Positions 34,111 to 46,900 of a DNA stretch of 64,000 nt are shown one piece after another. Where the stretch lies: contig NC_088113.1 of NCBI RefSeq assembly GCF_036370855.1, positions 20,480,501-20,544,500 of the forward strand. Direction: 5' to 3'. This DNA comes from Dromaius novaehollandiae (Eukaryota > Chordata > Aves > Casuariiformes > Dromaiidae). Under the pieces are notes generated by a model that was not told the DNA's origin, did no database searches, and saw only the letters and a program-made list of their open reading frames with translations. Every line of letters starts with the position of its first letter. Positions within the stretch are counted from its first letter, which is position 1. Position numbers and translations under genes: made by a program.

Positions 34111-37100
34111 ATGCGAGCTCCCTGAAGGAGCCGGGCCTCCTCCTGTTTGGTCTGGGTGTCTGCACTGCAACTAGCCCGATACAGAAACGCTGCACAGGGA
34201 GGGACTGCACGTGTCCGGTCTGGCTCCCTGTGCTTGCGCTATTACTCTCTGCAGAGGCACATTTTCTCAGGGCTTGAGGGAGTTTTGGGGACTGCAGACT
34301 TCGCACCGGATCTCATGAGTGCTCGTGTTTCTTTTACCAGGCATCATGTACAACATGGCAACGCAGAGTAAAACAAGCGCTGAGCTGGGTGAGTTCCTTT
34401 GGGAAGAACGCGGACTTGCTGTGTGCTGCCAGGATGTGCTGCTGTCATGGAAAGTCCCCATTTCCCGTCGTTTCCTGTTTCCCGTGTTCCAACAGCCTGT
34501 TTGTATCCCGGGTCCCCTCCCTCTCCTGGCAGGCATGCACAGGTCGGAGCGGGGTCCTGTGCAGCCCCAGCCCTGCCTCCTCACTAGAGAGCTGCCTTCG
34601 CCAGGGCTTGGCCTCCCTGGTCTTCGGCAGGTCCTGACGGATCTGGGCAAGGCAGATCTGTGCTGCTCTTCCAGGAGAGGCTGCGATGCAGGGGAGGAAG
34701 GGCCCAAACAAGCCTCAGAGCAGCGCTCTCAAACAAGATGGGACGTGGAGGTGTCACTTAGTCACGTGGGAAAACTTTTGCATGAAGTACGCTGGGATTG
34801 TTTTTGAGGGAAACTACAGCATTCTTGGCAGTTTTTTGGAAAAGTATTGCCCAGATAGTGTGTTTGTGCTTACGCTGCCCTTTCACAGGGGAAAGTTTAG
34901 AATTTCTTTGAAGAAGGGTGAAGTTCAAGCCAGCAATATAAAAGAAAAGCATGTACAGAAATGATCACACCTGGCAGTACTGTAGTGAAAGCCAGCTACC
35001 TCTCTCTGCCTCGGTCTTGTTAGCTGAATAACTTAGGGGAACGAGGAGTTTCTCGGTAGAAGAGTTTGCAGGACTGGACTGAGCTGCCTCGGTTCAGGCA
35101 GTCATGGGGGTTTCTGGCAGTTTGTCCTGGCTTTGCCATGTCAGGAGGTTATGGCATAAGTGTCAATTGAATTTCAGGAACAGTTGAGTTGCTTTTAAAT
35201 CATAGCCTGTAGCTAGATCTACCACATCAGCATCTTGTGAGAGCTTCCCAGCCCCCCCACGTCTCTCCTGGCAACAGTGAGGGGGCAGCAGGGGGAAGAT
35301 GGGAGAAACAAGCCGGCTTGTTGCTAGTAGCACTGAGCTGTGTTGAGCCCTGTGCAGAAGCAAAGAGTGAGGCTGGTTATTTTTAGGGCTAGAGCTGTAT
35401 CTGACCGTTGGTTGACCTTGCAGCACTCCAGTCTGGTGCACATTGGCAGGATCTGAGCTAATTACTCGCCAGTTGTGCACTAACTTAACTTAATTTGAAG
35501 CCTTCAGCCTTGTGATGCCACTTTAAGAAGAATGGGGAAGATCTTGTTTTAGGGCTGTGTCAGGGTGTCTGCAGGAACATCGCACCAGTCCAGATTCAGA
35601 GTGATTTCTCAGAAGCACAAAGGGCTTCCTTTTTTTTTGCTGAGGCGTAAAGGATGTTCCTTGGGAGTGCCTGACTAAGCCTGTGGTCGGGTGCTGCAAT
35701 GCGCTGCCCTCTGCCATCATGCGTGGCTTTCAGCCTTGCTTCCCGTGGATTTATGAACAAGCAAGTTCCTTTGAACATTGAGGAAACACTGATAGCTCAG
35801 AGTTTAAAGTCCTACAGAAGGCATGAATTATGTTCACAGGCATGTGCTCTTTGGGACAGAGGAGTGGACTTCCTCTGGAGCTCCTGCTCTGCAGCATGTG
35901 CTGTGAATGGGCCACAAACCACTCCGGAGTGGGACCTGCCCCACTGCAGAGCAGGGAAACGCTGCTGGCGTTTGTGGTGTCTTCCAGCCCTGCTACTACC
36001 CACGGTGGTACTTTTGTATACCAAAAAATGTCCCATATATTTCTTACGCTATTAAATTTGAATATTCACGCTTCTCCCTCTCGGCATTTATTTTGTGAGT
36101 TCTGCCAGCAAATGATCCAGAGAGTAAGAAGTGTCTGTAGAATTTGTTTGTTCTGAGGCTGTTTCACTTTCTCCAGAGTCCAGATACTGGAATCTGACCT
36201 GAGACCTTTTCTGGTCCTGGACCAGCTGGACCCTGAGCAGTGAGGGGAGATCAAGCCTGGTTGAGTTTCTCTCCTGTGTCAGAGTATTGGTTTTGCCAGA
36301 GGCTGGTCATTGGTGTGGCATTGCTTGCTGGTAAGATGAGCAGGTTCTACATGGGATTAAAAAAAAAGAAAAAGAAAAAGCCATCCAGGGCAAGAGCTCT
36401 CAGGAGGTTAAAGTGCCTGATGAGCACTCCTGTGCCAGTGTGACATAGGTTCTAGTATGTGTATAAATAGTGGTATTTTCCCCTTCCAGGTCCCTGTTTA
36501 TTGCTGGCCGTTGTGGGGAAGGCAGACTCAATTCGTTCACAAAGATAACATTAATCAGAAGGGATGAGAGTACGCCTGTTTTCTCCCTTTTTTCATTTTG
36601 ACTCTCGGATGGCACTCTGGTGACAGGGGTCTGTTTGGGGAAAACCACGTACCACAGGCAGGCAGAAACTATGGCTTGCATGTTTAATGTTAAAAAAGAA
36701 ATAATGCTACAGAGTAAAGCAGGGGAAAAAAGTGGTATTTCAGTATTTAAAAGATGCAAGCAAAGAATAGGAGCAATTAAATCTTGCTTCATCCCATTAT
36801 CTGTTATTTTAAGAGTCTCCCCTTGTGTCCCATTTTCATGCACTTGCTGAAAATACTGGCTTTTTATTAGTCTCTTGGCTGTCCTTGGAACTTCTCTATT
36901 CCCTTGCGGGCACTCAAATTCATCTACTTCAAGTAAGGAAATAGGACACTGATGCAAAAATTCTGTACCTGGAAAGATCTTTTTGGATTAAAAAATAATA
37001 GAAAAGAGAAAGGTAGTTGCTCTTGTTCCAGGAAGAAAGTCCTTCTGAATGTGGAACTGTCAACCTGCGTCTCTTCTGGGATTGCAGCTTCCAAGAAACC

Positions 37101-37599
37101 TGGTAAACTGTGGCAGGTGTTGACCTTCACCAGCACAGGGAGGAGCAGTGACGGGAGCGCAGCTAATACAGATCTATTAGACTACGTCTCCTCTGCTCGC
37201 TGTCCGCAGTTGTCACGTGTGCTTGACACTTCCAACTGAGGCAGAGCCTGTTCTCGGGAACTGTGAAAACAAGCAGAAAGCAAAGCCGCAGCTGAGCGGT
37301 GCTCGGCCTGAGCGCCGGGGCCTGGCGGGGCCCCATTTCTGCCTGCTCGGCCCCAACCAGGACTCCCCCAACAGTGCTGCCAAGGCGAGGTGACGGCTTT
37401 CTTCAGCCGCGGTGGATAAAGGGGCAAAGCCCTTGGTTTCTGCCAAGGGGAGGCCGCGGCAGGCCGGAGGCAGAGGGGAGGCCCGGGCAGGGCCAAGGCG
37501 GCACGGCGCTGTGGCTGAGAGCGTCCCCTCGGCCCGCAGCACCACAGGGGCCTCGCGGAGTGCTCGGCGAGCTCGGGGCCGGCGCCGGACCCCCGCGCT
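34111..37599. other. Intergenic DNA between the MFSD2-like gene and FKBP1A
   Basis: The first part should hold the transporter's 3' UTR, whose end I could not place. An A-rich simple stretch lies at about 36358-36381. No exon, RNA gene or recognisable transposon was found. Confidence 0.55.
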
Positions 37600-37917
37600 C
37601 TCGTTGCTTGTGCCGGACGCGGCCCCGGTACGGCGCAAAGCAGCGGCGGGCCCGGGCGGCCCCCGCCGGGTCTCCACGGCAACGGAGCGGTGCCAAGATG
37701 GCGGCTCGGGGCGGGCAGGAAGGAGGCGGAGGGAGCGCGGAAGATGGCGGCGGCCGGGGCCGAGGGCGGGGCGCGTCTAGGCGGCGCGGCGGGCGGGCTC
37801 TATGGCGGCGCGGCGGGGCCGAGGCTGCGCACACGTGGCCCCTCCTCCGTCGGCTGCGGGCGCTGCGGGAGCGCGAGCGGCACCGGGAGCGGCGGCGGCG
37901 GCGGCGGCGGCGGCGGC
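37600..37917 (+). promoter_or_regulatory. FKBP1A: CpG-island promoter of FKBP1A with repeated YY1-type motifs
   Basis: CpG-dense sequence before the FKBP1A start. CCAAGATGGCGGC at 37693-37705 is a near-ideal YY1 site, and a second AAGATGGCGGC lies at 37741-37751. A third, weaker ATGGCGGC lies near 37802. A (GGC)n run at about 37891-37917 directly precedes the ATG. YY1 binding is known for this motif class but is not demonstrated here. Confidence 0.65.
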
Positions 37918-40900
37918 ATGGGCGTGCATGTGGAGACCATCGCCCCCGGCGACGGTGAGAGCGGCCCCTGCCCCCCCCCCCCCGCCCTTCCCCCGGCGGG
38001 GCCCGGGGCCGCCCCGCTGACGGTGTGTGTCTCCCCGCAGGGCGGACGTTCCCCAAGCGCGGCCAGACCTGCGTGGTGCACTACACGGGTGAGCGCCGGG
38101 GCCCCGACCTGCCCCCCCCCGCACCCCCCACCCCCGAGGAGAGCGGGCTCGGGGTGTCCCGGGGAGGGGGGGTCTGGCGGCCCCTGGGCGGTTTGGGTGT
38201 CCCTAGGGGGCTTAGGGGCGTCCCGGGGGGGCCCGGGGGCTGGGGACTGTCCCCGTGGGGGTTATGGGGGGGGGTATAGGCGCCTCTGTGGGGCCTGGCC
38301 CGTGGGAGGGGGTCTGGGTGTCCCTATGGGGCTGGGGGCTGGCCCTCCGGGGGCTCTGGGTGTTCCTAGGGGGCTCTGGGAGGTCTGGTTGTCTCTGTGG
38401 GGCTGGGGGGGGGTGTCTGGGTGTTTCTGTGGGGCTGGGGGGGGGTCTGAGTGTCCCCGTAGGGCTCTGGGGGGTGTGAATATCCCCGTGGGGCTCGGGG
38501 GGGGGTCTGAGTGTCCCTGTGGGGCTCTGGGGGGTCTGAGTGTCCCTGTGGGGCTGGGGGGGGGGGCTGTCCTTGGGGGGCTCTGGGATGAGGTCTGGCT
38601 CATCCTTGTGGGGCCTCCCTTGTTGGGGGGGGGGGGGTCCTGGCCATCCCCATGGTGCCCAGCTGTCCCTATGGGGCATGGCTGCCCCGTGGGGCACAGC
38701 CCATGGGGAGGGGGCGCCCAGTTGTCCCTGCGGGACCGGTTTTGACCCATCGGTAGCCGAGCGGGAGGGCTGGCGGTGCCCTCCTCCGACCTGCCTCCAG
38801 CCCCCTTCTCCGTGCAGCACCGGGAATGGCCCGGGACCGCGCTGGGCTGCCCCGTGCAGCACTCGCCGGCGGCCCGGCCCGCTCCCACCCCCCGCGACCG
38901 AGCACGGCACGCGTGGGACACGGCCAGGCTCACGTCTTGCAGGGGTCTGGGTGGGCCCTGGACAGGGGAGCAGAGCTAGGTCCTGTAGCAGGGACCCTGG
39001 GGCCTGCGAGGTTGTGAGGGGTCGAGCTGAGACCCCACACGCTCAGTGCTCCGATGGGATTCAGCCTCTCCCTGACTAGCAGGGAATGAGCACACCGGGC
39101 GGACAGGGGCTTGCAGCACCCGAGTTCGGAGCCGAGTCTCTCCTGCCTGCACCCGTGTGCAGCTGGGGAAGAGGTTTCTGCAGCAGCAGAGGTGCAGCCC
39201 GGTCCCTGCGTCCCCTCTCCCAGTGCCACCCCGGTGCCGTAGCCCACCCGTGGGGTGTTTTCCAGGCGAGGCTCAGCCCGTCCGGGGGGCCGGGGCCGGT
39301 GGGGTGTGCCACCGCCGTGCTCCGCGCTCGCTGGGTCTGCCTGTGCTGGCGGGACACCGAGGAGTTCAGCTCAGCGTGGTTAATTTAAGGCACTATTTGA
39401 GGTTTGCACGTGGTATTTCAATGCAAGGCTGTTCTGGCAGCAAGGGTAGGTTATATTATATGCATTATATTCTAGCAGCTTTCGCAGAGCCTCAGCGGCA
39501 GATAAACCATCGTTGTTGTGACCCTGAGAAATCATTCAGGGCCCCGAGGGACTTGTGCGGGGGGTCCGGTCTGTCCGTCGACTGCCGTTTGAACAGCTTC
39601 AGCTCAGCGCGTTGGCTGCTGCGCTCTCGGACAAAAATGAGTCAACTCATTTGTGGTTGTCTCTCTTAATAACTAATTCCGAGTCGTTTGCTTCCTGCCC
39701 CCGGTAATTTCTGCCCTCCCCTCGCTCCCAGCTGTGGGGAGCCGGGAGGGATGGCGTGATCCCCGGAGAGAGGGGTGAGGGTGTCCGTCTCCTGCCTCCC
39801 AGCTGCGGAAGGGCACCCTATGGCTCTGCCCTTAAGATATAGGGAGGGGGGCGGGCGGGCTAGGCTGGCCCTCGACGCCTGACGGCTCGCCGTCCAGTCC
39901 ATCTGCTTCTCCTCCTTCTCCCCTCTGCCCTTTTAATTCTGCTCAGGAGGGAGGGAGAGGAAGCGGCTCGGTCCCCCCCGGCCGCCTCTCCTGCCGCCAG
40001 CCCCGTTTCCTCCGCCAGGGGAGAACAAAGGGACGGCTGGCAGGCAGGCAAGTGGCTCGCGGGGGGCCAGCCCGGCCGCCTGCCAGCCCTCCGAGCCCCC
40101 GCGGCCGCCCCTCTCCCGGCCCCGCCGCTCGCCGCTGCACGGCTGCACTTGCCGGGCAGCGGTGTCCCGGGTGCCGGCTCCCTGTCCCGGGTGCCGGCTC
40201 CCTGTCCCAGCTGCGCTTCCAGTTTTGGGCCCCTTCGGAAGTAGGAGCCAGTGGCTGGACACGATGCTGTCAGCAGCTCATCCCCTGCAGGTCCTCCGTC
40301 CTAGCAGCGGCGAGTGAGTGGTGGGGCTTGGAAACAGTTGTCTGTCTTTTGCATTTTTTTGTTTTGTTTTTTAAATTCCTGAATTTGCATGTCCCTTTTT
40401 GGCCTTTATTTCCCTCGGCAGAAAGGTCTCTGACCCATCAGCCGCAGCAGGTAGTGGAAATCACAAGCCTCTGTAACGCCTGCAGGCCTCGATGCCCCGC
40501 TTTCGCTGTTGAAGCGTCCCTTGCACGTAGGGCACCGCGAAGCGAGGTGTGCCCTGCTGAGGGGAGAAGGGAATTTTATTCTAAATAAATGTTAGAAACA
40601 CTTGATTTCTCCAGCCCTGTGGCTTTTTATGGTGTTCACGGAGTCTGGAACAGCACAAACAACAGCAGTAAATGCACAGTGCATTAGGTGCTGTTCTCAG
40701 AGGCTCCTTCAAGAGCACCAGCGTGAGATCAATCCCCTGACCGCGTTTTGCTTCCATGCAGAAAGCTTCCGGTGCGGGCGCTGGAGAAATCCAGCCCGGA
40801 GCTTGGGTGCATTTAGCGTGGTGCTCTCTAATGGGCACGCAGCAATTCAGCTCTTATTGAACTCCGTTGAGTTATAGATTTGCCGTGACTCAATTAAAAA

Positions 40901-43900
40901 ATATTTTCTCTGCTTCGGAAAAATGGTGACCTGAGGGAGAAGGATTACTGGGAACCAGGTCGCTTGGCAGTCCCAGCTGCTGCGGTTGGCGACTGGACTG
41001 AGCGATGCAGGATCTCTTGTGAGAACTGGGCTGGAGGGAGCGAGGCAGCTCTGGTTGGTGAGGTGTGAGCAAACTACAGCATCTGTTGTTCTCTCGTGTT
41101 GGCTTTCATTTCAGTGCATCTGTTTCCCAAACACGGTGCACTAAGTGGAGCGGGTATTACGTTTCCCAAGGGGCTGTGGAAGAGGTGCGTCTGGCACAGC
41201 TACTGTTTGTAAGGCTGCGTAAAAATCTCGGCTCCGTGGGATCCGAGGCATTGCAGTGCCTGTAGCACAGGGGAAGGGTGGAGGGGTGGCCTCTCGTCCC
41301 TGACATGGTTCGTGTCCACTTGCTTGATTTAGAGACGTCAGTTAAGTCATTTATGAAAAGTGCTGGATCTCCGTCCCTCCTCAGCCCGGAGCCTGCGTGT
41401 CCCAGCGCAGAGCAGTGCCCTTTCCCACCAGGAACCAAGCTTGCTGGGGACGTGGTGGCAGCAAGAGCAGCCGTTTCATCCCAGGCACCGGCTCCCTGGG
41501 CGAGGCGGTCAGCCGGCTCCGCTCGGGGAGACCAAGATCGCTCGTGCGGATGCTCGGAGAAGGAGGTCAGGAGCAGGGCGTCCTTCTGGCCCTCGGCTCG
41601 GGAGACAGCGGTCGCTCGCGCTGTGATTGCACCTGCAGAGGTGGAGACGCACGGGGATTTGGGGGAACTGGACCTTTTCACCTTCCGTCGGTCACGGGTC
41701 AGGCTGTGTTTTTTTTTTCTTTTAAAGCCTTGCTGGCATACCTAGACTGTGAACTCTGAAGGGTGGCAGGGATTTGGGAGGTCACCTAATCCATTCCTCG
41801 TCCCCAGGCGGGATTGGCTGCCACGAGCCCTAGACAGATCAGTGCTCTTAATGGGAACTGGTGCCTCCAGCCTGAGGGGGGGAATGGGAGAGGAGGGAGC
41901 ACGGCTGGAGAGCTAATGCATGGGGCTCTCAGAAAAGCCTTTGATGTGAAATCTGTTGCAAAAGGCTGTTAAGGAAACTGAATCAAGGATGAAGTGCTCT
42001 TGCCTATTCAGGACTGTTAGGAGTAATTGGAGTGGGATCAGATTGGTGCTTTGGAGCGCTGAAGTAGGTTAATTGTGGGGAAGGTGAGGATTGGGGTCTA
42101 GCAGCCCTGACCTGGGTTGCAGAGAAGTTGGGCAGCGGGAAGAGAAAGTTGCTGTGCTTGGGTCTGGCTTCTGGGCCGCGGAGGAAGTGGTGGGAGACTC
42201 TGCAGAGCCGGGTGGTTTCGTTAGCCGGCTGGAACGTTCCCACGGAGCCCCAGCGCGCTGCTGGGGCCGGGAATTCCTGCTTCCCGGTGCCGGGCGGGAA
42301 GGGGCAGGTGAGGAAAGCTGGTGGCAAGTGTGAGCTGCTGCCTGCCGGGAAGGAAAAGTTGTCTGAGCGCGCGGGGGGCCGGGAGAGCGTTGCGGTCTCT
42401 GCGGAGAGCTCGGGGAAACCGCTGGCTGCACGGTGCCGCGGCTGCGGAGGAACCGGGGAGCCCGTGGCCGTGCCGGGGAGGGCTGGGGCTGACGCGCGTC
42501 TGAAACGACCTTGCCCCAGTGGCAGAGCACAGCCTGCTCGCACGCCTCGCAGGGGGAGGTGGGCTCCGAGCGGGATAGAAATGCTGGGAGCGATGCTAGG
42601 GAAAAACGGCTTTCCCAGGCGGGATCAGCAAAGAGGGAGCAGCGATCCCCTCCCGGCAGCCTTGCTGGCGCGCAGGCCCTGAGCTCGGTCAAGCGCAGCC
42701 TCTCTTCCTGTCGTCTGTGCAGCACCTAGCACAGGGGTGAGCTCTCGGCCGCTTCTAGACGCTGCCGCTTTGGTACAACAGCAGCAGGCTGTCTGCGGTC
42801 GCGAGACGTGTCCTACCGGGGTGTGCGAGCGCGGAGCGGTCTGTTACGGGAGCTTAGCACCTTCTCCAGAGCATCCGTTCCCAAGCTGGGCTCTGGCACC
42901 CTCTCTTCTGCGAGGCCGTAGCGAATGGTCGGCACAGCCCTGCGCCAGGTCCAGCTGTGCAAACCTGGCGGGATGGCGATCGGGGCGGGCTGGGTTATGG
43001 GAAACAGTTGCGAGCAGCTCGCCGGCGCGGGGAGCTTGGACCCTGTGATCTGAAGCATCTGGCCGAGGTTGCTGAGAGAGGCAGGACGTAATCTCAGCTG
43101 CGCAGCCCAGTCCTTACGCAGGGGGCTGGAGCACATCCTGGTCCCTCCCAGTGTAGCCAGGGGTATCCCAGGGCCTTCGATGGGAAGGTTTTCCCATCCC
43201 GGCCCTCGGTGCAGCCGCAGTGGAGGTGTCTGCCCCGGGGCTCTGTTCTGTCCCTGCCTCTCCTGGGGAAGCCGGGTCCGTGCAGGAACCTCCTCGTCTC
43301 GTCCTGCTGCCTCTTGTGCAGGGACTGTGCTGAGAAAAGCATCTTGAGCAAGAGGGGAGGGAGGAGAGTGGCTGGGACTCCAAATTCCTGTTGGCAAAAC
43401 CTGAAGCTGCTAATTTATCCGGAGGGCAGGGGGCTCGGGGGCTGCCTCTGCGCGCCCGCTCCAGTGCTTGCTCTCCGAGGGGGAACTCCAGCCAAGCCGC
43501 GCGTTGCAGCCGGCGTCTCCCGGCTGCAGCCTGCCAAGTGTGGCAGAGACCTGGCAGGGCCGCGCTGTCTGCCCGTCCTGAGCCGCGGCCAAGCGCTGCC
43601 GAGATGGGGCTGTTCTCCGGAGTCCCTGCTCCGTCCCGTGTTACGGGCCCCCGGCTGCCAGTATAACTCCTGCTTCTAGCGTTACGCTGGCTAATGCAGC
43701 CCTGACCGCGAAGCTCTGCCTTGGCTCTGGTTTCGCTCGGGCCCCTCGGTGCCTGCATCTCCCAGCCCTCCGGGGAGGTCACGTCTTTAACCTACAAGTC
43801 TTGGCACGGCCCCGGTCCACCCGTTCCCCTGGCTCTCGCCTTTTGCCTGGTGCCGTGCCGGGCCGTGGGGGAGGCGGGTGCACGCGGGAGCTGCCCCAGC

Positions 43901-46900
43901 GGCGCCGGCCGCGCGGTGGGAGCCGTGGCGGCTTTGCACTGCGCTGCCTGCTCTCCGGTAACCCGCTCCGCTGACGCGCGGGCCGCTCTGCAGGGCTGCC
44001 CGGCCGCAGGGACCGCGTTTGCAGCAGGTGAGGCGCTGCGCCTTGCCCCGCCGGCAGCTCCAACGGGCTGGGATGCGTCGTGCGCTGGCTGCCGCTCCTG
44101 GCCTCTAGTTATCTGCGGTTTCTGGGGCTCTGGCAGGGCGACTGTGTTTGCCAGCGGATGCTTTGCCTTAGTAATAGCTTTAAGATCTCGTTATCTCCTT
44201 GCTTGGGGATGGCAGGGATGAGGAAATGGTTGCTCATACTTGTCCAAGGCTCGAGGAGTCTCCCGGGAGCCTCGTGGGCAGAGGAAGCGCAGGAGACGAG
44301 GATGCTGTCTCCGAAGGGTCGGAGCCTCTTTGCTTTCATCTCTATGCTCCTTGGAAAAGCCGCAGACACCAACACAGCAAAGTCCCATGGACCTGCCCCA
44401 GGGAGCAGGGCTGAGCTTCTGTGTGGGACTCCCGTGTCCTCTGGGGCTGCACCGCGGGATTGATCCCCCTTGGGTTGGTGCAACCAGCTTAGTCCATGTT
44501 AATCCCCTCCCCTGTGGCCGGGGTGCTGCCGGCTCCGAAACGCTTCCCGAGGCCAGATTTGGAAAGTTAAGCTCTTTGCAGGGGGTGGCTGGGAAGGCCG
44601 GCAGGCACGTCGGCGTCTGCGCGGGGCCTGGCACAAGAGGACTCTGTTCCTGCGTGAGGTCTGCGGCAGCTCCCGCGGCGCTAACGACACCTTCGTGTTT
44701 CCCTGGCCTTCGCGTTTCGGATCGTTAGAGGAGCTGCACTTCTGCGGGAAATGGATGCCCCGAGGGCTTCCCGCACGGACGCGCTTGCTGTGGCAAGCAG
44801 AAGAGGTGTTTGCTGGCGTGTGGTCCTGGGGGTTTTGGCCGTGGAGCCTCGCTATCCCGGTGTGGGGGGAGCAAGCGGGGGGAGCAGTGCCCCGCTTCCC
44901 CGTGCACCTTGGAGGGTGGAAGCACCGCTCCCCAGTGCTGCTCCTGGCCCTGTGGACCACGCAGCGTTCGGTCCCGTGGCGAGAGCTGGGGAGGCAGGAC
45001 ATGAGGAGCAGCGAAACCGCAAGAGCGTGCCGTGCCAGGCAGTCCTCACCCAAGCGAGACTGCAGAGAGGGAGATACGGCCAGCAGCTCTTCTTCGAAGG
45101 TGCGAGTCGCCCGCGAGCCCTGCTGCGGGCAGTGACCGTGCCCGGACGAGCAGGAGGGGGAGCGTTTTGTGGGTGCTCAGAAAGAAGGAAGGAAGGAACA
45201 AGATGTCTCCTTCAGCCTGCTGCAGCTGCCCCAGTTCATTGCAACACCTGAGGGTGCAGAGCCGAGTTCAGGGCCGGCTCGTCCCGCGGCAGAGCAGCGC
45301 TGCCTGCTCGGCCGGCCTGGCCTTCCTCGCGTCCCTGCCGCTGCTGGGGATGGAGGGCGGCCGGCACGGCGGCAGCGGGGCACGGTGCCGGGCCGGGGTG
45401 AAAGCAGGCTCGGCACGGAGAGGTTTAGCCTGGAAGGAGGAAACAAGCAAACTCCGGGTTTATTATTCCAAAGTCCAGGGCTGTGGAGTGACTGGCAGAG
45501 CTGAGCTGGTGCCGATGGTCAGAGCTAGGGGCCCGGGAAGGGAACTTTTTCAGGAGTGGATTTGCCTTCTGTGAGTTTAAATGCTTAATTCCGCGCCTTA
45601 CTCCCCAAAAGGAGCAGGAACGTGGCCTCATTCCTGCAAAGTGAGCAAGCCTGCTGAGAGCTGGGCGCGCTTGGGGACCTGGAGCTGGAGCGAGGCGGTG
45701 GCCCTCGCAGCTTTCCGTGGGCTGTTGTCGTTTGACAGTAATTGTGATACTTTGTGATGTGCTCCAAAGCCTCCCGTGGTGCGTCGTGAAATAATGGAGC
45801 GTGCAGCCGCGCAGGGACCAGCCTGCTGCTAAGCCCAAACAGCTCCGAGGAAGGAATTGGCGTGTGCAGACGTTGGCGTGGGAAATAATGGCTGCGTGGG
45901 CGCTGCTTGGTGTGTGCAGCCCCGCAGTTCCCTTGTCTTTCAGAAATCGGAGCCCACGGAGCACGATGGAGCCTCTGGGAGGGGGCGGTTCAGCCGGGCT
46001 CTGCCGAGGGGGACGAGCGGCCGGGTCTGCCTCTTTGCGAGGCCGCGTCCGAGTCTCCTCCCTGTCCCCCAAGGACGCTGGCTGCGGGGCTGAGGGGAGC
46101 CCAGGTCCTCTTTGCCGCAGCGCGATGCTAAATTGGAGCAGGCCTGCTGGGGCTGGTGGGTCGCAGGTGCTTGGGAACGTGCACAGCAGCGAGTCCGCAC
46201 TGATGAGCTGCTCCAGGAGAAAGCTTTGCCCAGCTGGGCTCGGAGCAGGCTGCTGGCACCCTCCTCCTCTGGACGGTCATGCAGGCCGGAGGTTTCAGCG
46301 CTCCCTGCCCCTGCAAAGGGGATGAGGTTTCTTCCATCCCCTTCCTTCTGTTCCGCTTCTCCTCTCCCAGCCATCCGCCCCGTCCAGGTACCCTTTCCCT
46401 AACCCGCTTCCTGTGGGTTCGTGGCCCAGACGTCCTGGCTGCTGTTGCAGCGCGCGCCTGGGCTGAGGTGAACGTCCTGTGCTCTGTGCAGACGGTGCCT
46501 TTGCTCTCGCCCGCGGGCAGTGACTCACGATGTGCCCTGGCTAAGGAAATCACTTCGGCCCGTGTGCTGCTGAATGAGGCAACGGGTTTGTTTTTCAAGA
46601 ATAGAGCGGTTTCCATCCAGGAAAACAGGTTCTTGGGTTTCTTTGGGAAGCGGAGAAGTGAGAAGCGTTCGCGGCAGAGCTGATCGTTGCTCTCATGAAT
46701 TTCAAACCATTCGGTGCCGTTAAGTAGCCGCTGCCTGTCTGGTGCCACAAGCACCGGCTCTTTCTTTTTACGGTCATAGTTGCTGCAGGAGAGAGACGTG
46801 TCTGTTCCTCTATCAAGGCAGGAAGACGGGGCGCTTGTGATAGCAGATGGATCCTGTAACCCTAGAAGTCCGTTTGCAGGCTCCTTCGCAGTGTGTTAGC

